From assembly GCA_017626655.1 (NCBI GenBank), contig JAGAIH010000236.1:1-15112 (forward strand): a DNA stretch of 15,112 nucleotides. The letters are read 5' to 3'. The stretch is from Clostridia bacterium. GTDB taxonomy: Bacteria; Bacillota_A; Clostridia; Oscillospirales; CAG-272. Below are positions 6,025 to 14,500 of the stretch, in pieces. The number at the start of each line of letters is the position of its first letter. Position 1 is the stretch's first letter. The notes beneath the pieces are model-generated. The model was not told the origin of the DNA. It was given only the letters and a program-made list of their open reading frames with translations, and ran no database searches. The translations under genes and the position numbers were made by a program.

Positions 6025-7455
6025 ATGAAGAAATTCCTTACTCTCTTTCTGGCAGCCCTCCTGCTCCTGGCGGTCGCCCTCCCCATGACCGCTTGCTCGG
6101 TCTCCTCGCACCTCAAGCGCATGGACGAAAACAAGCGGGCTGTATATTTCTATGAACTCATAAACGAAAAAAAGGATGAGGCAATTTCCCGCTCGGAAGA
6201 ACGTAAATATGATCTGAAAACGGAGATCGACGGTTTTCCTTACGAGCAGACCAAGAAGGTCACCTCCACCTTCGTGTCGAAGGATGGCGAGGATTCCGTT
6301 GTGGAGAAGACCGTCAACACCGTTTGGGCAGAAGGAGAACGAACCGTTACCTATACCGATGAGGGTTATATGAACGGTGTCATGTTTGTATCCAACAAGG
6401 AGGGCGAGGCGGAGTCCCGACTCAAATCCCGTATTTCAAACGAGGAGTACCATTCTTTCCGTCATTCGAGTAAGGATGCCCCGAAGGTTTTTGTGGGGGA
6501 GAATTACTGTACCGCAATGACCTGCCGGCAGAATAAGGACGGCACCTGGACGGCTGCCTACGAGGACTTTACCGCCGAGGGACTGAAGCCCTTCCTGTAT
6601 ATGCTCCGCGGCGTGGACTATCTCGTCATCGCCGAGTACGACGTCACCGACGTCCGCATGACGGTCAACGCCGACGCCAAGCTCTATCCTACCTCTGTGA
6701 AGATCGAGTTCGTCTTTGAAGAAAGCACAGCATCCGACTCTTCCGTCCCTGCGGTCACGCTGGAAACCGTCTACCGTGGCTGGAACGAGACCGCGCCGAC
6801 CGAGGACTACGATATGTCGGATTTCACCGAGGTTGAGGATCTCCCTCTTGTCTACAAATTTATGAATTCCCTGGGGGATCGTATGGTAGCGGAGAGCGGG
6901 ACGTACAACTATTCGCTTCATCAAACCACCGTAGCCGATGGTGTATCTTCGGGTCGGGAGTTCGTAACGGATATTACCTTTGATACGGTTGCAGGCGCGT
7001 TTTCTTTGGAGATGATCTCCAATGGCATCGATTGGGATAACCGATCCTATTTCACACGGTTTGCGTATCACGACGGTACGAAGTACGCAGAGACGGAACA
7101 AAACGGAGAAGTGACCGAAACTCCCATGACCGACGGTGAAGCCCGCTCCGTTCTGATCTCCCGCCTGTCGATTCCATCCTACGACGCATTTGACATATCC
7201 CGTACGGAAGCCCCGGACGGAGACGCAGGGAAGTACCGCTTGTACTTCGGAGAACAGATGCGGAGTATCTATGCCGACACCTACGCCGATGCCGGCGGAG
7301 AGTTGAAGGTCTTTGAATCCTACGTTGATATTGTTATGGACGGGGACGTATTGATCGAATGTACGTACTTCCTCCATACAGGCGGGCAAACGAAAAAGGC
7401 CGCGGAGCAGGATAATCGGCTCACGTATACCTATTCGTTTGTTGACGGTAAATAA
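6025..7455 (+). CDS. Paralogous two-domain lipoprotein, array member 3 (mosaic codon use)
   Basis: A 476-aa lipoprotein with ribosome-binding site AAAGGAA and lipobox MTAC, lipidated Cys24. Landmarks: TCRQNKDGTWTAAYEDF (from 166), a DVRMTVNADAKLYPT strand, YDMSDFTEVEDL joining the halves, SGTYNYSLHQTT, and AGKYRLYFG (401-409). It is closest to the next gene: the signal peptides are almost identical, as are the DVR-T and EVEDL segments. Base use is odd. Bases 6121-6530 and 6721-7455 use many A/T-ending codons (GAA, AAA, TAT, GAT), unlike the neighbours, while the signal peptide and 6540-6720 keep the C/G-ending style. This suggests import or gene conversion among paralogues. The function is unknown; it should be anchored to the membrane outer face. 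Confidence 0.85.
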   Translation: MKKFLTLFLAALLLLAVALPMTACSVSSHLKRMDENKRAVYFYELINEKKDEAISRSEERKYDLKTEIDGFPYEQTKKVTSTFVSKDGEDSVVEKTVNTVWAEGERTVTYTDEGYMNGVMFVSNKEGEAESRLKSRISNEEYHSFRHSSKDAPKVFVGENYCTAMTCRQNKDGTWTAAYEDFTAEGLKPFLYMLRGVDYLVIAEYDVTDVRMTVNADAKLYPTSVKIEFVFEESTASDSSVPAVTLETVYRGWNETAPTEDYDMSDFTEVEDLPLVYKFMNSLGDRMVAESGTYNYSLHQTTVADGVSSGREFVTDITFDTVAGAFSLEMISNGIDWDNRSYFTRFAYHDGTKYAETEQNGEVTETPMTDGEARSVLISRLSIPSYDAFDISRTEAPDGDAGKYRLYFGEQMRSIYADTYADAGGELKVFESYVDIVMDGDVLIECTYFLHTGGQTKKAAEQDNRLTYTYSFVDGK

Positions 7456-7536
7456 CATACGATCACTGCGTTTGCCATGGCTTTTGCAGACGTTTTGCAT
7501 ACACTATCCCGACAAATACAGAAAGGAACCCATACC

Positions 7537-8994
7537 ATGAAAAAATTCCTCACCCTCCTCCTGGCCGCCGTCATGCTCATGACCGTCGCCCTCCCCATGA
7601 CCTCCTGCTCCGCCGCCGCAAGACTCAACCGCATGGATGAGCCCGACCGCGCTGTCAAGCTCTTTGAGCTGTCCAACAAGCAGGCCAACTCCGCCTCCTC
7701 CTTCACCCTGGAGCAGACCATGACCATGAAGATGGACATCGCCGACACCACCTACGACCAGAAGAGCGTCTCCAAGCTCACGGTCATCGACAGTAAGGAT
7801 AGCTTCGTCTATCTGGAGGAGTCCGAGGTCTCGGTCTCCTCGGGCGGTACCTTCACCATGATCTACGAGGACAGCGGCTACACCGACGGCTATATGTTCG
7901 CCCGCTACAAGGAGAACGCCGACGAGCTCAAGCTCAAGTCCCCCATCACCAAGGACGAGTATTTCGCCTTCCGCGAGGAGATGATGGACGAAAGCACTAT
8001 CGACATCGAGGTGGAGGACGGTCTGGCTACCGTCATGACCTGTAAGCAGAACGAGGACAAGACCTGGAGCGCCACCTACGAGGGCTTTTCCGAGGAGGGC
8101 ATGAAGCCCTTCTTTGAGATGCTGGGCGGCATCGAGTACACCGTCACCGCCGACCATCCCATCGTGGACGTCCGCCTGACCTGGGAGGCCAACGAGGACC
8201 TCTACCCCACCAAGATGATCATCGACTTTGTCTTTGAGAAGAACCCCGAGGCCGACTCCAAGGTCCCCACCCTCTCTCTCACCTCGGTCTATGACGGCTG
8301 GAACAACACCGTCCTGTCCAAGCCCTACGATATCGCCGACTTCAACGAGGTGGAGGACCTCCGCCACATGGAGCGCTTCCTCGCCGCCCTCCGCGACCGC
8401 GAGACCGACTCCATGGGCAGCTTCACCGTGAAGAACGAGACCGAGGTCCGCGTCCCCGGCGGCGGGACCCAGGAGATCGAGGTGGAGCAGGAGGTCACCT
8501 TCAAGGACCGCGACGGCATGGAGCTGACCCTCTCCTACGAGCAGGAGGGATACCTCTACACCTTGACCTATAAGGACGGCTCCCTCCGCACCGTCATCAA
8601 GGAGAAGAAGAGCGGCACCAAGGTAGCCGACGAGACCACCCCCATGACCAACTCCGAGGCCCAGGCCACCATCTCCCAACTCATGAACTCCGAGCAGATC
8701 GGGGGCATCGACCTGGCCGACGTCCAGGTCCTGGACGCCGAGGCAGGGAAGTACCGCTTCAAGCTCTCCGAGGCCGTTGGTACGGGCCTGGCCGAGGTCT
8801 GGGAGGCCGCTCTGGGCGGCGGTAAGCAGACCGACTTCAACGGCTACGTGGAGGCCACCGTCAAGGACGGCATCCTCTTGAAGTACAAGTACCACGTCTT
8901 CTGCAATATCAAGGTCCAGGGCCAGGCCGTCTACGTCAACGTGGACCTCACGGTGGAGTTCCACGAGGTCACCGAGGACGGCGGCAGCATCTGA
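7537..8994 (+). CDS. Paralogous two-domain lipoprotein, array member 4
   Basis: A 485-aa lipoprotein. The start at 7537 follows GAAAGGAACC; an in-frame ATG at 7477 is rejected because it lacks a ribosome-binding site and would bury the signal peptide. Lipobox MTSC, lipidated Cys24. First half: SFTLEQTMTMKMD, GYMFARYKENADELKLKSPI, TCKQNEDKTWSATYEGF (from 168), and LTWEANEDLYPTKM. The linker is YDIADFNEVEDL. Second half: GSFTVKNETEV, TYKDGSLR and AGKYRFKL (403-410), and it ends in a beta-rich tail. The two halves align in order (FT-strand, Y-DG segment, xxGKYRF or DKTWSATY strand, terminal sheet), which supports an internal duplication. The gene lies 81 bp after member 3; no convincing promoter is seen in the gap. 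Terminator at 9084-9128. Confidence 0.85.
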   Translation: MKKFLTLLLAAVMLMTVALPMTSCSAAARLNRMDEPDRAVKLFELSNKQANSASSFTLEQTMTMKMDIADTTYDQKSVSKLTVIDSKDSFVYLEESEVSVSSGGTFTMIYEDSGYTDGYMFARYKENADELKLKSPITKDEYFAFREEMMDESTIDIEVEDGLATVMTCKQNEDKTWSATYEGFSEEGMKPFFEMLGGIEYTVTADHPIVDVRLTWEANEDLYPTKMIIDFVFEKNPEADSKVPTLSLTSVYDGWNNTVLSKPYDIADFNEVEDLRHMERFLAALRDRETDSMGSFTVKNETEVRVPGGGTQEIEVEQEVTFKDRDGMELTLSYEQEGYLYTLTYKDGSLRTVIKEKKSGTKVADETTPMTNSEAQATISQLMNSEQIGGIDLADVQVLDAEAGKYRFKLSEAVGTGLAEVWEAALGGGKQTDFNGYVEATVKDGILLKYKYHVFCNIKVQGQAVYVNVDLTVEFHEVTEDGGSI

Positions 8995-9083
8995 CCGCCC
9001 CCTGCCGTGAGGCAGACACCGAAAACGCATATCCTCCCCTTTACCTCCGAGCGCCGTCCTTTCTTCTCCTTTTAAACGGCGCG

Positions 9084-9128
9084 GCTCCCGTTTCGCGGTC
9101 TACTCCAAGCCGCGGACGGGGGCTTTTT
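9084..9128 (+). terminator. Rho-independent terminator closing the lipoprotein array
   Basis: GCTCCCGTTTCGCGG (9084-9098) pairs with CCGCGGACGGGGGC (9110-9123), with one bulge and G-U pairs, around an 11-nt loop. Five T residues follow directly. Confidence 0.85.
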
Positions 9129-9290
9129 GTCTGCGGATCATGTTCGCATCGGGGGCCGCCACGCAATGATGATTTCTACGGCCTCCGTGCCGAAGGGATG
9201 TGGCTCCTTCGGAACAAATGAAGCGTGCCGCGGGCGGCGCAACGGAGGAGAACGGTGGACGGCTTTCCCATGGAAAAGCCCGAAATGCCG
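9129..9290. other. Non-coding spacer with two small hairpins
   Basis: This is the rest of the 412-bp gap between the array and the exonuclease gene. It holds the hairpins CCGAAGG/CCTTCGG (9190-9196 with 9206-9212) and GGCTTT/AAAGCC (9261-9280). Neither has a T-run. No open frame with a ribosome-binding site and no recognisable RNA were seen. Confidence 0.4.
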
Positions 9291-9319
9291 TTGACAAACC
9301 GCGAAAAACATGATACAAT
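9291..9319 (+). promoter_or_regulatory. Sigma-A promoter of the exonuclease/hydratase genes
   Basis: TTGACA (9291-9296), a 17-bp spacer, and TACAAT (9314-9319) preceded by TGA. The predicted start is near 9326, giving an 81-nt leader. The same TGATACAAT -10 occurs in the promoter at 11306-11334. Confidence 0.88.
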
Positions 9320-9406
9320 AAAAAAGTTAACCCTATAGGATGATAACCGAAATCAGCGAGCGCCTCCCGATGCCCCGCCGTGTACCCAAACGCTGAAGGA
9401 ATATAC

Positions 9407-10546
9407 ATGAACTATCTTTTCTTTGACATTGAATGCTGTGACGGAAAGCACATTTGCGAGTTTGGCTATATGCTGACCGACGAGACCTTTCAGGTGCTGG
9501 ATACGGGCATCTACCTGATGAACCCCGAAAAGCCTTTCTCCCTTACGGGCCGCCCCAACAAGAAGGACTTCAAGCTCAGCTTTCCCGAAAGTACCTATCG
9601 TTCGGCCCCTACCTTTCCCCACTTCTACGAGGTCATCCGCAACCTGATCTACGCCGAGGATCAGATGATCTTCGGCCACGCCGTGGATAATGACGCAGAG
9701 TTCCTGCGAACGGCCTGTAAGCGGTACGGCCTGCCCTATCTCAACTTCTCCTTCGCCGATACCCAGCAGATCTACGCCGACTACGTCAACAGCGGTCGCC
9801 GCGTGTCCCTGTCCGATGCCGAGACCTCTCTGGATGGTGAGCAGACCCACCGCTACCACCGCAGTGACGGTGACGCAGAGGCCACCTTGGCCCTCCTCAA
9901 GGGAATGTGCGACGACCTGAACTGCTCAGTGGGGGAGCTGCTCACCCTCTGCCCCTACAGTACCGGGTTCATCTACGAGGGGGAGATCAAGCTGGAAAGA
10001 GAGGGAAGGAAATGGGAGGACGCCCTCCGCGACCTGGCCGCGGGAACCATCTCCGCCCACCGCGCCCATGAGCTGATCGCCCGCTACGGAAACGCGGTGT
10101 GGCTTAACGAGCAGTTCACCTTCTGGATGCTGGGTCACCGCGTATGCTTTGATACCTACTTCGAGGAGACCCGCACCGCCGACGTTCTGGCCCTGATCTA
10201 CGAGCTTGCCGACGTAGGCGCGATCTACGAGAGTCATGTATCCGCCGCGGATATGTTCGTCCGTTCTCCTCAAATGCCCGAGGATGACCCCCGCTGGCTG
10301 GCGGCAAAGGATCTGAACCGCGACAGCGAGAACCTGGAGATCATGACCGTGGAGGAATTCCTGGAGGTCATGGACGTGACCGAGGAATACCTGGCAGACT
10401 GCCCCCTCCCCACCTTTGAGGAGCTGAAGCCCAGCCACCAGAACCGCAAGCGCATCCTGGCCCGCGGTCCCCAAAAGCAGTACAGCTTCGGAGACACGGG
10501 CAGCACCACCCTGGGGGATCTTTTCGGGAATCTCGCCAACACGTGA
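9407..10546 (+). CDS. DEDDh 3'-5' exonuclease-domain protein with unknown C-terminal region
   Basis: A 379-aa protein. Residues 1-170 form a DnaQ/RNase T-like exonuclease domain with all motifs visible: FFDIE with Asp7 and Glu9 (Exo I), VDNDAEFL with Asp96 (Exo II), and HRSDGD with His151 and Asp156 (Exo III, the DEDDh type). Such domains remove nucleotides from 3' ends of DNA or RNA using two metal ions. Residues 185-379 are acidic, mostly helical and contain no motif I know. They are too short and unlike known polymerase or helicase partners, so the role could be RNA processing or repair. The start at 9407 follows GAAGGAAT; an in-frame ATG at 9380 lacks a ribosome-binding site. It is likely co-transcribed with the hydratase 57 bp downstream. 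Confidence 0.88.
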   Translation: MNYLFFDIECCDGKHICEFGYMLTDETFQVLDTGIYLMNPEKPFSLTGRPNKKDFKLSFPESTYRSAPTFPHFYEVIRNLIYAEDQMIFGHAVDNDAEFLRTACKRYGLPYLNFSFADTQQIYADYVNSGRRVSLSDAETSLDGEQTHRYHRSDGDAEATLALLKGMCDDLNCSVGELLTLCPYSTGFIYEGEIKLEREGRKWEDALRDLAAGTISAHRAHELIARYGNAVWLNEQFTFWMLGHRVCFDTYFEETRTADVLALIYELADVGAIYESHVSAADMFVRSPQMPEDDPRWLAAKDLNRDSENLEIMTVEEFLEVMDVTEEYLADCPLPTFEELKPSHQNRKRILARGPQKQYSFGDTGSTTLGDLFGNLANT

Positions 10547-10603
10547 CCCGCCTCCATCCGTGATGCCACCGTTCCATCCACTCCCTAAGAATCGAGGTAC
10601 CCC

Positions 10604-11038
10604 ATGTATTTCAACGACCTGACCCTCGGCATGACCGTGACCTGCGCCCCTGCCGTGATCGACCGAGACAAGATGCTGGCCTTCGCCCGCGAGTACGATA
10701 ATATCCCTCTCCACACCGACGAGGACTACGCCAAAAAGACCCCCTTCGGCCGCCTCATCGCCCCGGGACTCATGTCCTTCGCGGCGGTCTGGGCCAAGTA
10801 CCTGGAGGTAGACTTCTTTGGCGAGGAGCTGCTGGCGGGGAAATCCTCCCGCATTGAATGGCATAAGCCCGTCTTCGCCGAGGACACCCTCACAGGCACC
10901 GCCACGGTCACCGCCCTTACCCCCCGCAGTCCCCGCAACGGCATCGTGGAGATCACCATCGAGGTCCGCAACCAAAACGGCGAGGTCGTCCTGACCAATA
11001 CCACCGAGGCCATCGTCAAGTGCAACACGACTGCGTAG
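10604..11038 (+). CDS. MaoC-like (R)-specific hydratase, hot-dog fold
   Basis: A 144-aa cytosolic protein of the MaoC dehydratase family, a single hot-dog domain of normal length. The hydratase signature is present as YDNIPLHTDEDYA, with catalytic Asp32 and His37, followed by FGRLIAPGLM (48-57). Members add water to or remove it from trans-2-enoyl or mesaconyl-type thioesters. Which acyl-CoA is used here cannot be told. No other fatty-acid gene is nearby, so a housekeeping or accessory role is possible. A modest GAGG site precedes the start. It probably shares the promoter at 9291. Confidence 0.9.
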   Translation: MYFNDLTLGMTVTCAPAVIDRDKMLAFAREYDNIPLHTDEDYAKKTPFGRLIAPGLMSFAAVWAKYLEVDFFGEELLAGKSSRIEWHKPVFAEDTLTGTATVTALTPRSPRNGIVEITIEVRNQNGEVVLTNTTEAIVKCNTTA

Positions 11039-11065
11039 GCATCGCGACCATATTGAGTAAACCAA

Positions 11066-11302
11066 ATGAAAAAGAACAACATTCAAAAGTTGTTGAGCGG
11101 TCTCTGCGTCGGCCTGGGCACCGGTGTCTGCATGGGCGTGGCCATGGACAGCATCCTGACGGGAGTGATGCTCGGCATGGGTGTCGGCCTGTGCTTTGCC
11201 TCGGCCTTCGGCGCGTTCAGACATGAGCCGGAGGAGCAGGACGATCAGGACGGTAACGGCACGCAATACGGCACGGATACCAAAGACGATGCCGAACAGT
11301 AG
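11066..11302 (+). CDS. Small glycine-rich membrane protein
   Basis: A 78-aa protein. Residues 8-50 form two short Gly/Met/Val-rich hydrophobic helices (GLGTGVCMGVAM and GVMLGMGVGLCFA) separated by a DS turn: a hairpin with GxxxG-like packing. Residues 51-78 are a polar acidic tail rich in D, E, Q and G. The topology suggests two membrane passes with the tail in the cytoplasm. Similar short glycine-zipper-like hypotheticals are common in Firmicutes, and the function is unknown. Its start has only a weak ribosome-binding site and lies 27 bp after the hydratase stop, so it may depend on read-through. Confidence 0.65.
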   Translation: MKKNNIQKLLSGLCVGLGTGVCMGVAMDSILTGVMLGMGVGLCFASAFGAFRHEPEEQDDQDGNGTQYGTDTKDDAEQ

Positions 11303-11305
11303 GCC

Positions 11306-11334
11306 TTGACAAAATAGGAAAATTGTGATACAAT
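11306..11334 (+). promoter_or_regulatory. Strong promoter with a palindrome over its -10
   Basis: TTGACA (11306-11311), a 17-bp spacer, and TACAAT (11329-11334), in a TGATACAAT context. It begins 3 bp after a stop codon and has no gene downstream on its strand. AAAATTGT-GAT-ACAATTTT (11319-11337) is a perfect 8-bp palindrome across the -10 and a plausible operator. Confidence 0.88.
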
Positions 11335-11340
11335 TTTTGT

Positions 11341-11470
11341 GTCGAAGCTGTAGGCGTATTTTTCTCGGTTTTCTTGTATCAATTCTGAAAACTGAGCACG
11401 AGACAGCTTCGACATTCCTATTCTATGAAGGTCATAGGCTCGGATCGGCGCGTTCCCCCGCGCGGTTTTA
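11341..11470 (+). ncRNA. Candidate structured small RNA
   Basis: The predicted start (about 11341) is the second base of a perfect 12-bp stem: TGTCGAAGCTGT (11340-11351) with ACAGCTTCGACA (11403-11414). Nested inside it is CTCGGTTTTC/GAAAACTGAG (11364-11373 with 11387-11396), a 10-bp stem with one G-U pair. Asymmetric internal loops (12 and 6 nt) separate the two. A third hairpin follows, CTATGA-AGG-TCATAG (11423-11437). The last is GCGCG-TTCCCC-CGCGC (11448-11463) trailed by GGTTTTA, a weak terminator. There is no open frame with a ribosome-binding site. The next gene is convergent, so this is not a leader. It does not match 6S, SRP, RNase P or tmRNA landmarks that I know. The 3' end is uncertain. 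Confidence 0.55.
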
Positions 11471-11500
11471 CCGTAGATCCTCCCATCATATCCCCATACG

Positions 11501-11530
11501 AAAAGCCACCCCGCAAACCGCGAGGTGGCT
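11501..11530 (-). terminator. Terminator of the glycoside hydrolase gene
   Basis: Read on the minus strand, AGCCACC (11530-11524) pairs with GGTGGCT (11510-11504) and is followed by a TTTT run. It lies 23 bp past the stop of the minus-strand gene. Confidence 0.75.
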
Positions 11531-11552
11531 CAAATTGTTTACGGACGATCGC

Positions 11553-14500
11553 TCAATCCTTCTTCAGGATCACAGGCGTTGTCAACACACCCGTTCTCCG
11601 CAGTCTGTACTCATAGGTCCAGGACGAGCCGCCCGTGACCCAGGCGGAGGGACCCTGCCAAGCCAGCTTTTCGTCGGCATCGTGGACGTCACCGAAGCAG
11701 TTGCGGCGGGTGATGTAGGCGGTGACAGTCAGCTCGTGCTTGCCCGCGGGGATCACGCCGATATCGGCCACGTAGGGCGGATAAGCGATCACACCCCGCT
11801 TCTCCCCGTCCAGCTCCACCGTGTTGACGGCGGCGGTGTAGTGAGGCACCTGCACCAGCGCCGACCAATCGGCGGGCGCGTCCACGGGGATGCGGTAGGA
11901 GATGGCGCCGCCGTAGAAGGGAAGTCCCTGGTAGGTCAGATCCGAGAAGCCCACGGTCTCGGGCAGATCCGTCACGGTCAGGAGACGGCCCGCCACGCGG
12001 ACACCGAAGCTGCCCAGCAGGTACATAGCCTCGCAGTTGGAGCGCACAGCGAAGGGGATGGTGACGGTCAGGGTGTTGATACCCTTGCGGAGAGGAGGCA
12101 GAGCCACCTTCTGGATGGAGAGATCCACATAGTATCCCTCGGGCTTTGCGGTGACGGTCTCGCCGTTCCACTTGATGGCGGCGACGTCGGCATCCTCCAG
12201 CGCTACGTAGGGATTTTCATAGTCGATGTCGCTGTACACCGTAAACTCCAGGGTCACGGTATGCTCGGCGGGCTTGTCCTCCATGACCCAAGGCTGTGCC
12301 TTACCGGCGGGGAATCCCAGACGGCGGCGGACGGCCGCGTCGATGCGGAGGATCTCCTCGGTGGGATGCAGATCCTCACCGTCCAGGGCGTAGCGGGCCA
12401 TATCCAGGAGCAGGACGTTGGGCTCGGACAGGGTGTAGGGCACCGTCATGGGGATCTCGGCCACGGGAGCGGTGGCGTCGGCCTCGGCCCAGGCGGTGTA
12501 GCCGTCGGTCATGCGCTTGATGCCGATGGGGGTGGGAGCGGGAGCGGCCACGGGCTCGTAGCTGCTGTCCTCCTCGGTGTCGCGGAGGTAGAGGAGAGCC
12601 GAATCGTAGTCGAACAGGCTCATGACGATGTGGGTCTTGCCGCCCTTGTTGCTGTAGCGGATGGGCCTCACCTCACCCGTAATGGTGTCCCACAGCTCGG
12701 CCTTGTACTTGCCCTTTACGTAGATGTGGATACCCTGCTCGCGGGCCACGTCCTTGTTGTAGGGCTCGTTTGCCTGGGAGATGAACAGCCACAGACCGTC
12801 GGTGTCACGGCGGACCTGGTGAATCAGATTGCCGGTATACCCGCCGTTGAAGCCGCGGATCTCCACGGTGCGGTCCTCATACAGCGCGTCCAGCAGAGCG
12901 CCTCGGTTGAAGCCGATTTGGATGGACTTGTCAAAGAGTGCCTTGCCGCGCGCCGAGGGCTTGGCGTCCTCGTACTTGGGGGCGTCACCCATGAACACCA
13001 GCTTACCGCCGGCGGCGCGGAACGCCTCCAGACGGTCCAGGGTGGTGGAGCGCAGGGTCTCGCACTCGGGGACCACCACCACGTCGTAGGCCATCTCACC
13101 CACGGTCAGAGGCGCGCCGCCCACGGGACACTGGACGGGGAAGGTGGACTCGCAGATGAAGTCGAAGTCGATGTTACCGCGAAGCAACCAGTCGGTGACG
13201 TTTTGGAAGTTGCCGTCCAGCTTGTCGCGGATGAGCTGGGTCTGCTCGTTGGGACCCCAATGGAGCCAGTAGCTCTCCACGGGATGCATGACCGCCACCT
13301 TGACCAGGGGCTTACCGCGGGTCAGCGCGGTGTTCACGCGGCCGAAGTGGTCCTCCACGTAGGAATACTCCTTGTACCAGGGGGACTGGTAGGAGATGGA
13401 GGCGGGGTAGTCCCGCTTGGCGGTACCCTTCATGGACACCCAGGACAGGTGCTGGACACGGACGGTGACGCCCAGCGCGGCCTGCCAGTCGCCGTGGAGC
13501 TTGTGGCCTCGGAAGTCGAAGTCCCAGCCCGTGACGCCGTACAGCTCGCTCATCATGCCGGGTTTGCCGTACTGGTGGACGGCGGACTGGCACTGCTTGG
13601 CGGTGGTGAACTCAAAGCGGGCGCAGAGCATATCAATGCCGGGGATGCCGAAGCCGCGGTAGGAGCGCATACAATCACCAATGGCGGCGGTCTGGGAGTG
13701 GAGGGTAGGCTCCTCCATCATGTGGCCCGTCAGCTCGATGCCGTGTGCCTTGCACCAATCGCCGCAGTTGTCGGCGAAGGCCCGGGCGAATCGCTCGGAG
13801 ATGTGGTCGTGGTAGTGGTAGCGGGTCAGGGAGATCTCACCGTTCGGCAGATCCCACAAAAGCTCGGGCAGATGATCCACCAAAGACTCCCCGTAGGTGG
13901 CCTTGAAGGTGTCCTCGAAGTCATCGGTCCAGGGCAGATGGACGTTCTGCTTGCTGTCGGCAAAGGCCAGAGTGCCCTTCCGCATGAACTGAGGCTCGTC
14001 GGTGAAGATGGCGGGGATGGTCTTACCGAACTCGTCGCCGACCGTGTTGAAGTAGCGCTCGTGGGTCACCTCGATGAAGCGGTCGATGGCCTTCTTGTTG
14101 AGGGTGTCCACGTAGGATTGGTTGTTGTACCAGGGGCTGTTACCCGAGATCTCCCGCCAGACCGTCCAAAGGGTGCCCTCGACGGCCTCTCCCTCGGCTA
14201 CCTTGCGGTAGGACTTCAGGCACTTGTCCTCCCCCAGCACCACGTCAAAGCGGGCGATGAGGCGGGCGTTGTCACGGACCTTGTAGCTTTCGTCACAGGT
14301 AAAGGTGAGGTATCTCTGGCGGAACTCGTCGTCCTTGGTGACGTATCCGCCGCCGAAGCCCGAGGGCCACTTGTCCTCGTCGTAGAGCCACGCCAGCATC
14401 TCGTTCTCCTTGGCGTGGTCGGTGCAGGCCTTGACCAGACCCATGAAGCCGTCGGAGAGGTAGGTGGTGGACATACCGTCGCGGCAATGCATATGGAAGC

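Noticed and set aside
2737..9030. Roughly 500-codon antisense frames opposite lipoprotein members 1, 2 and 4
   Set aside because: They are the same codon-bias artefact. The frame is much shorter opposite the A/T-richer member 3, as expected if composition is the cause.
11340..11414. Reading the 12-bp inverted repeat as an integron attC site
   Set aside because: The required RYYYAAC/GTTRRRY core sites are absent at its ends, and there is no integrase or cassette array.
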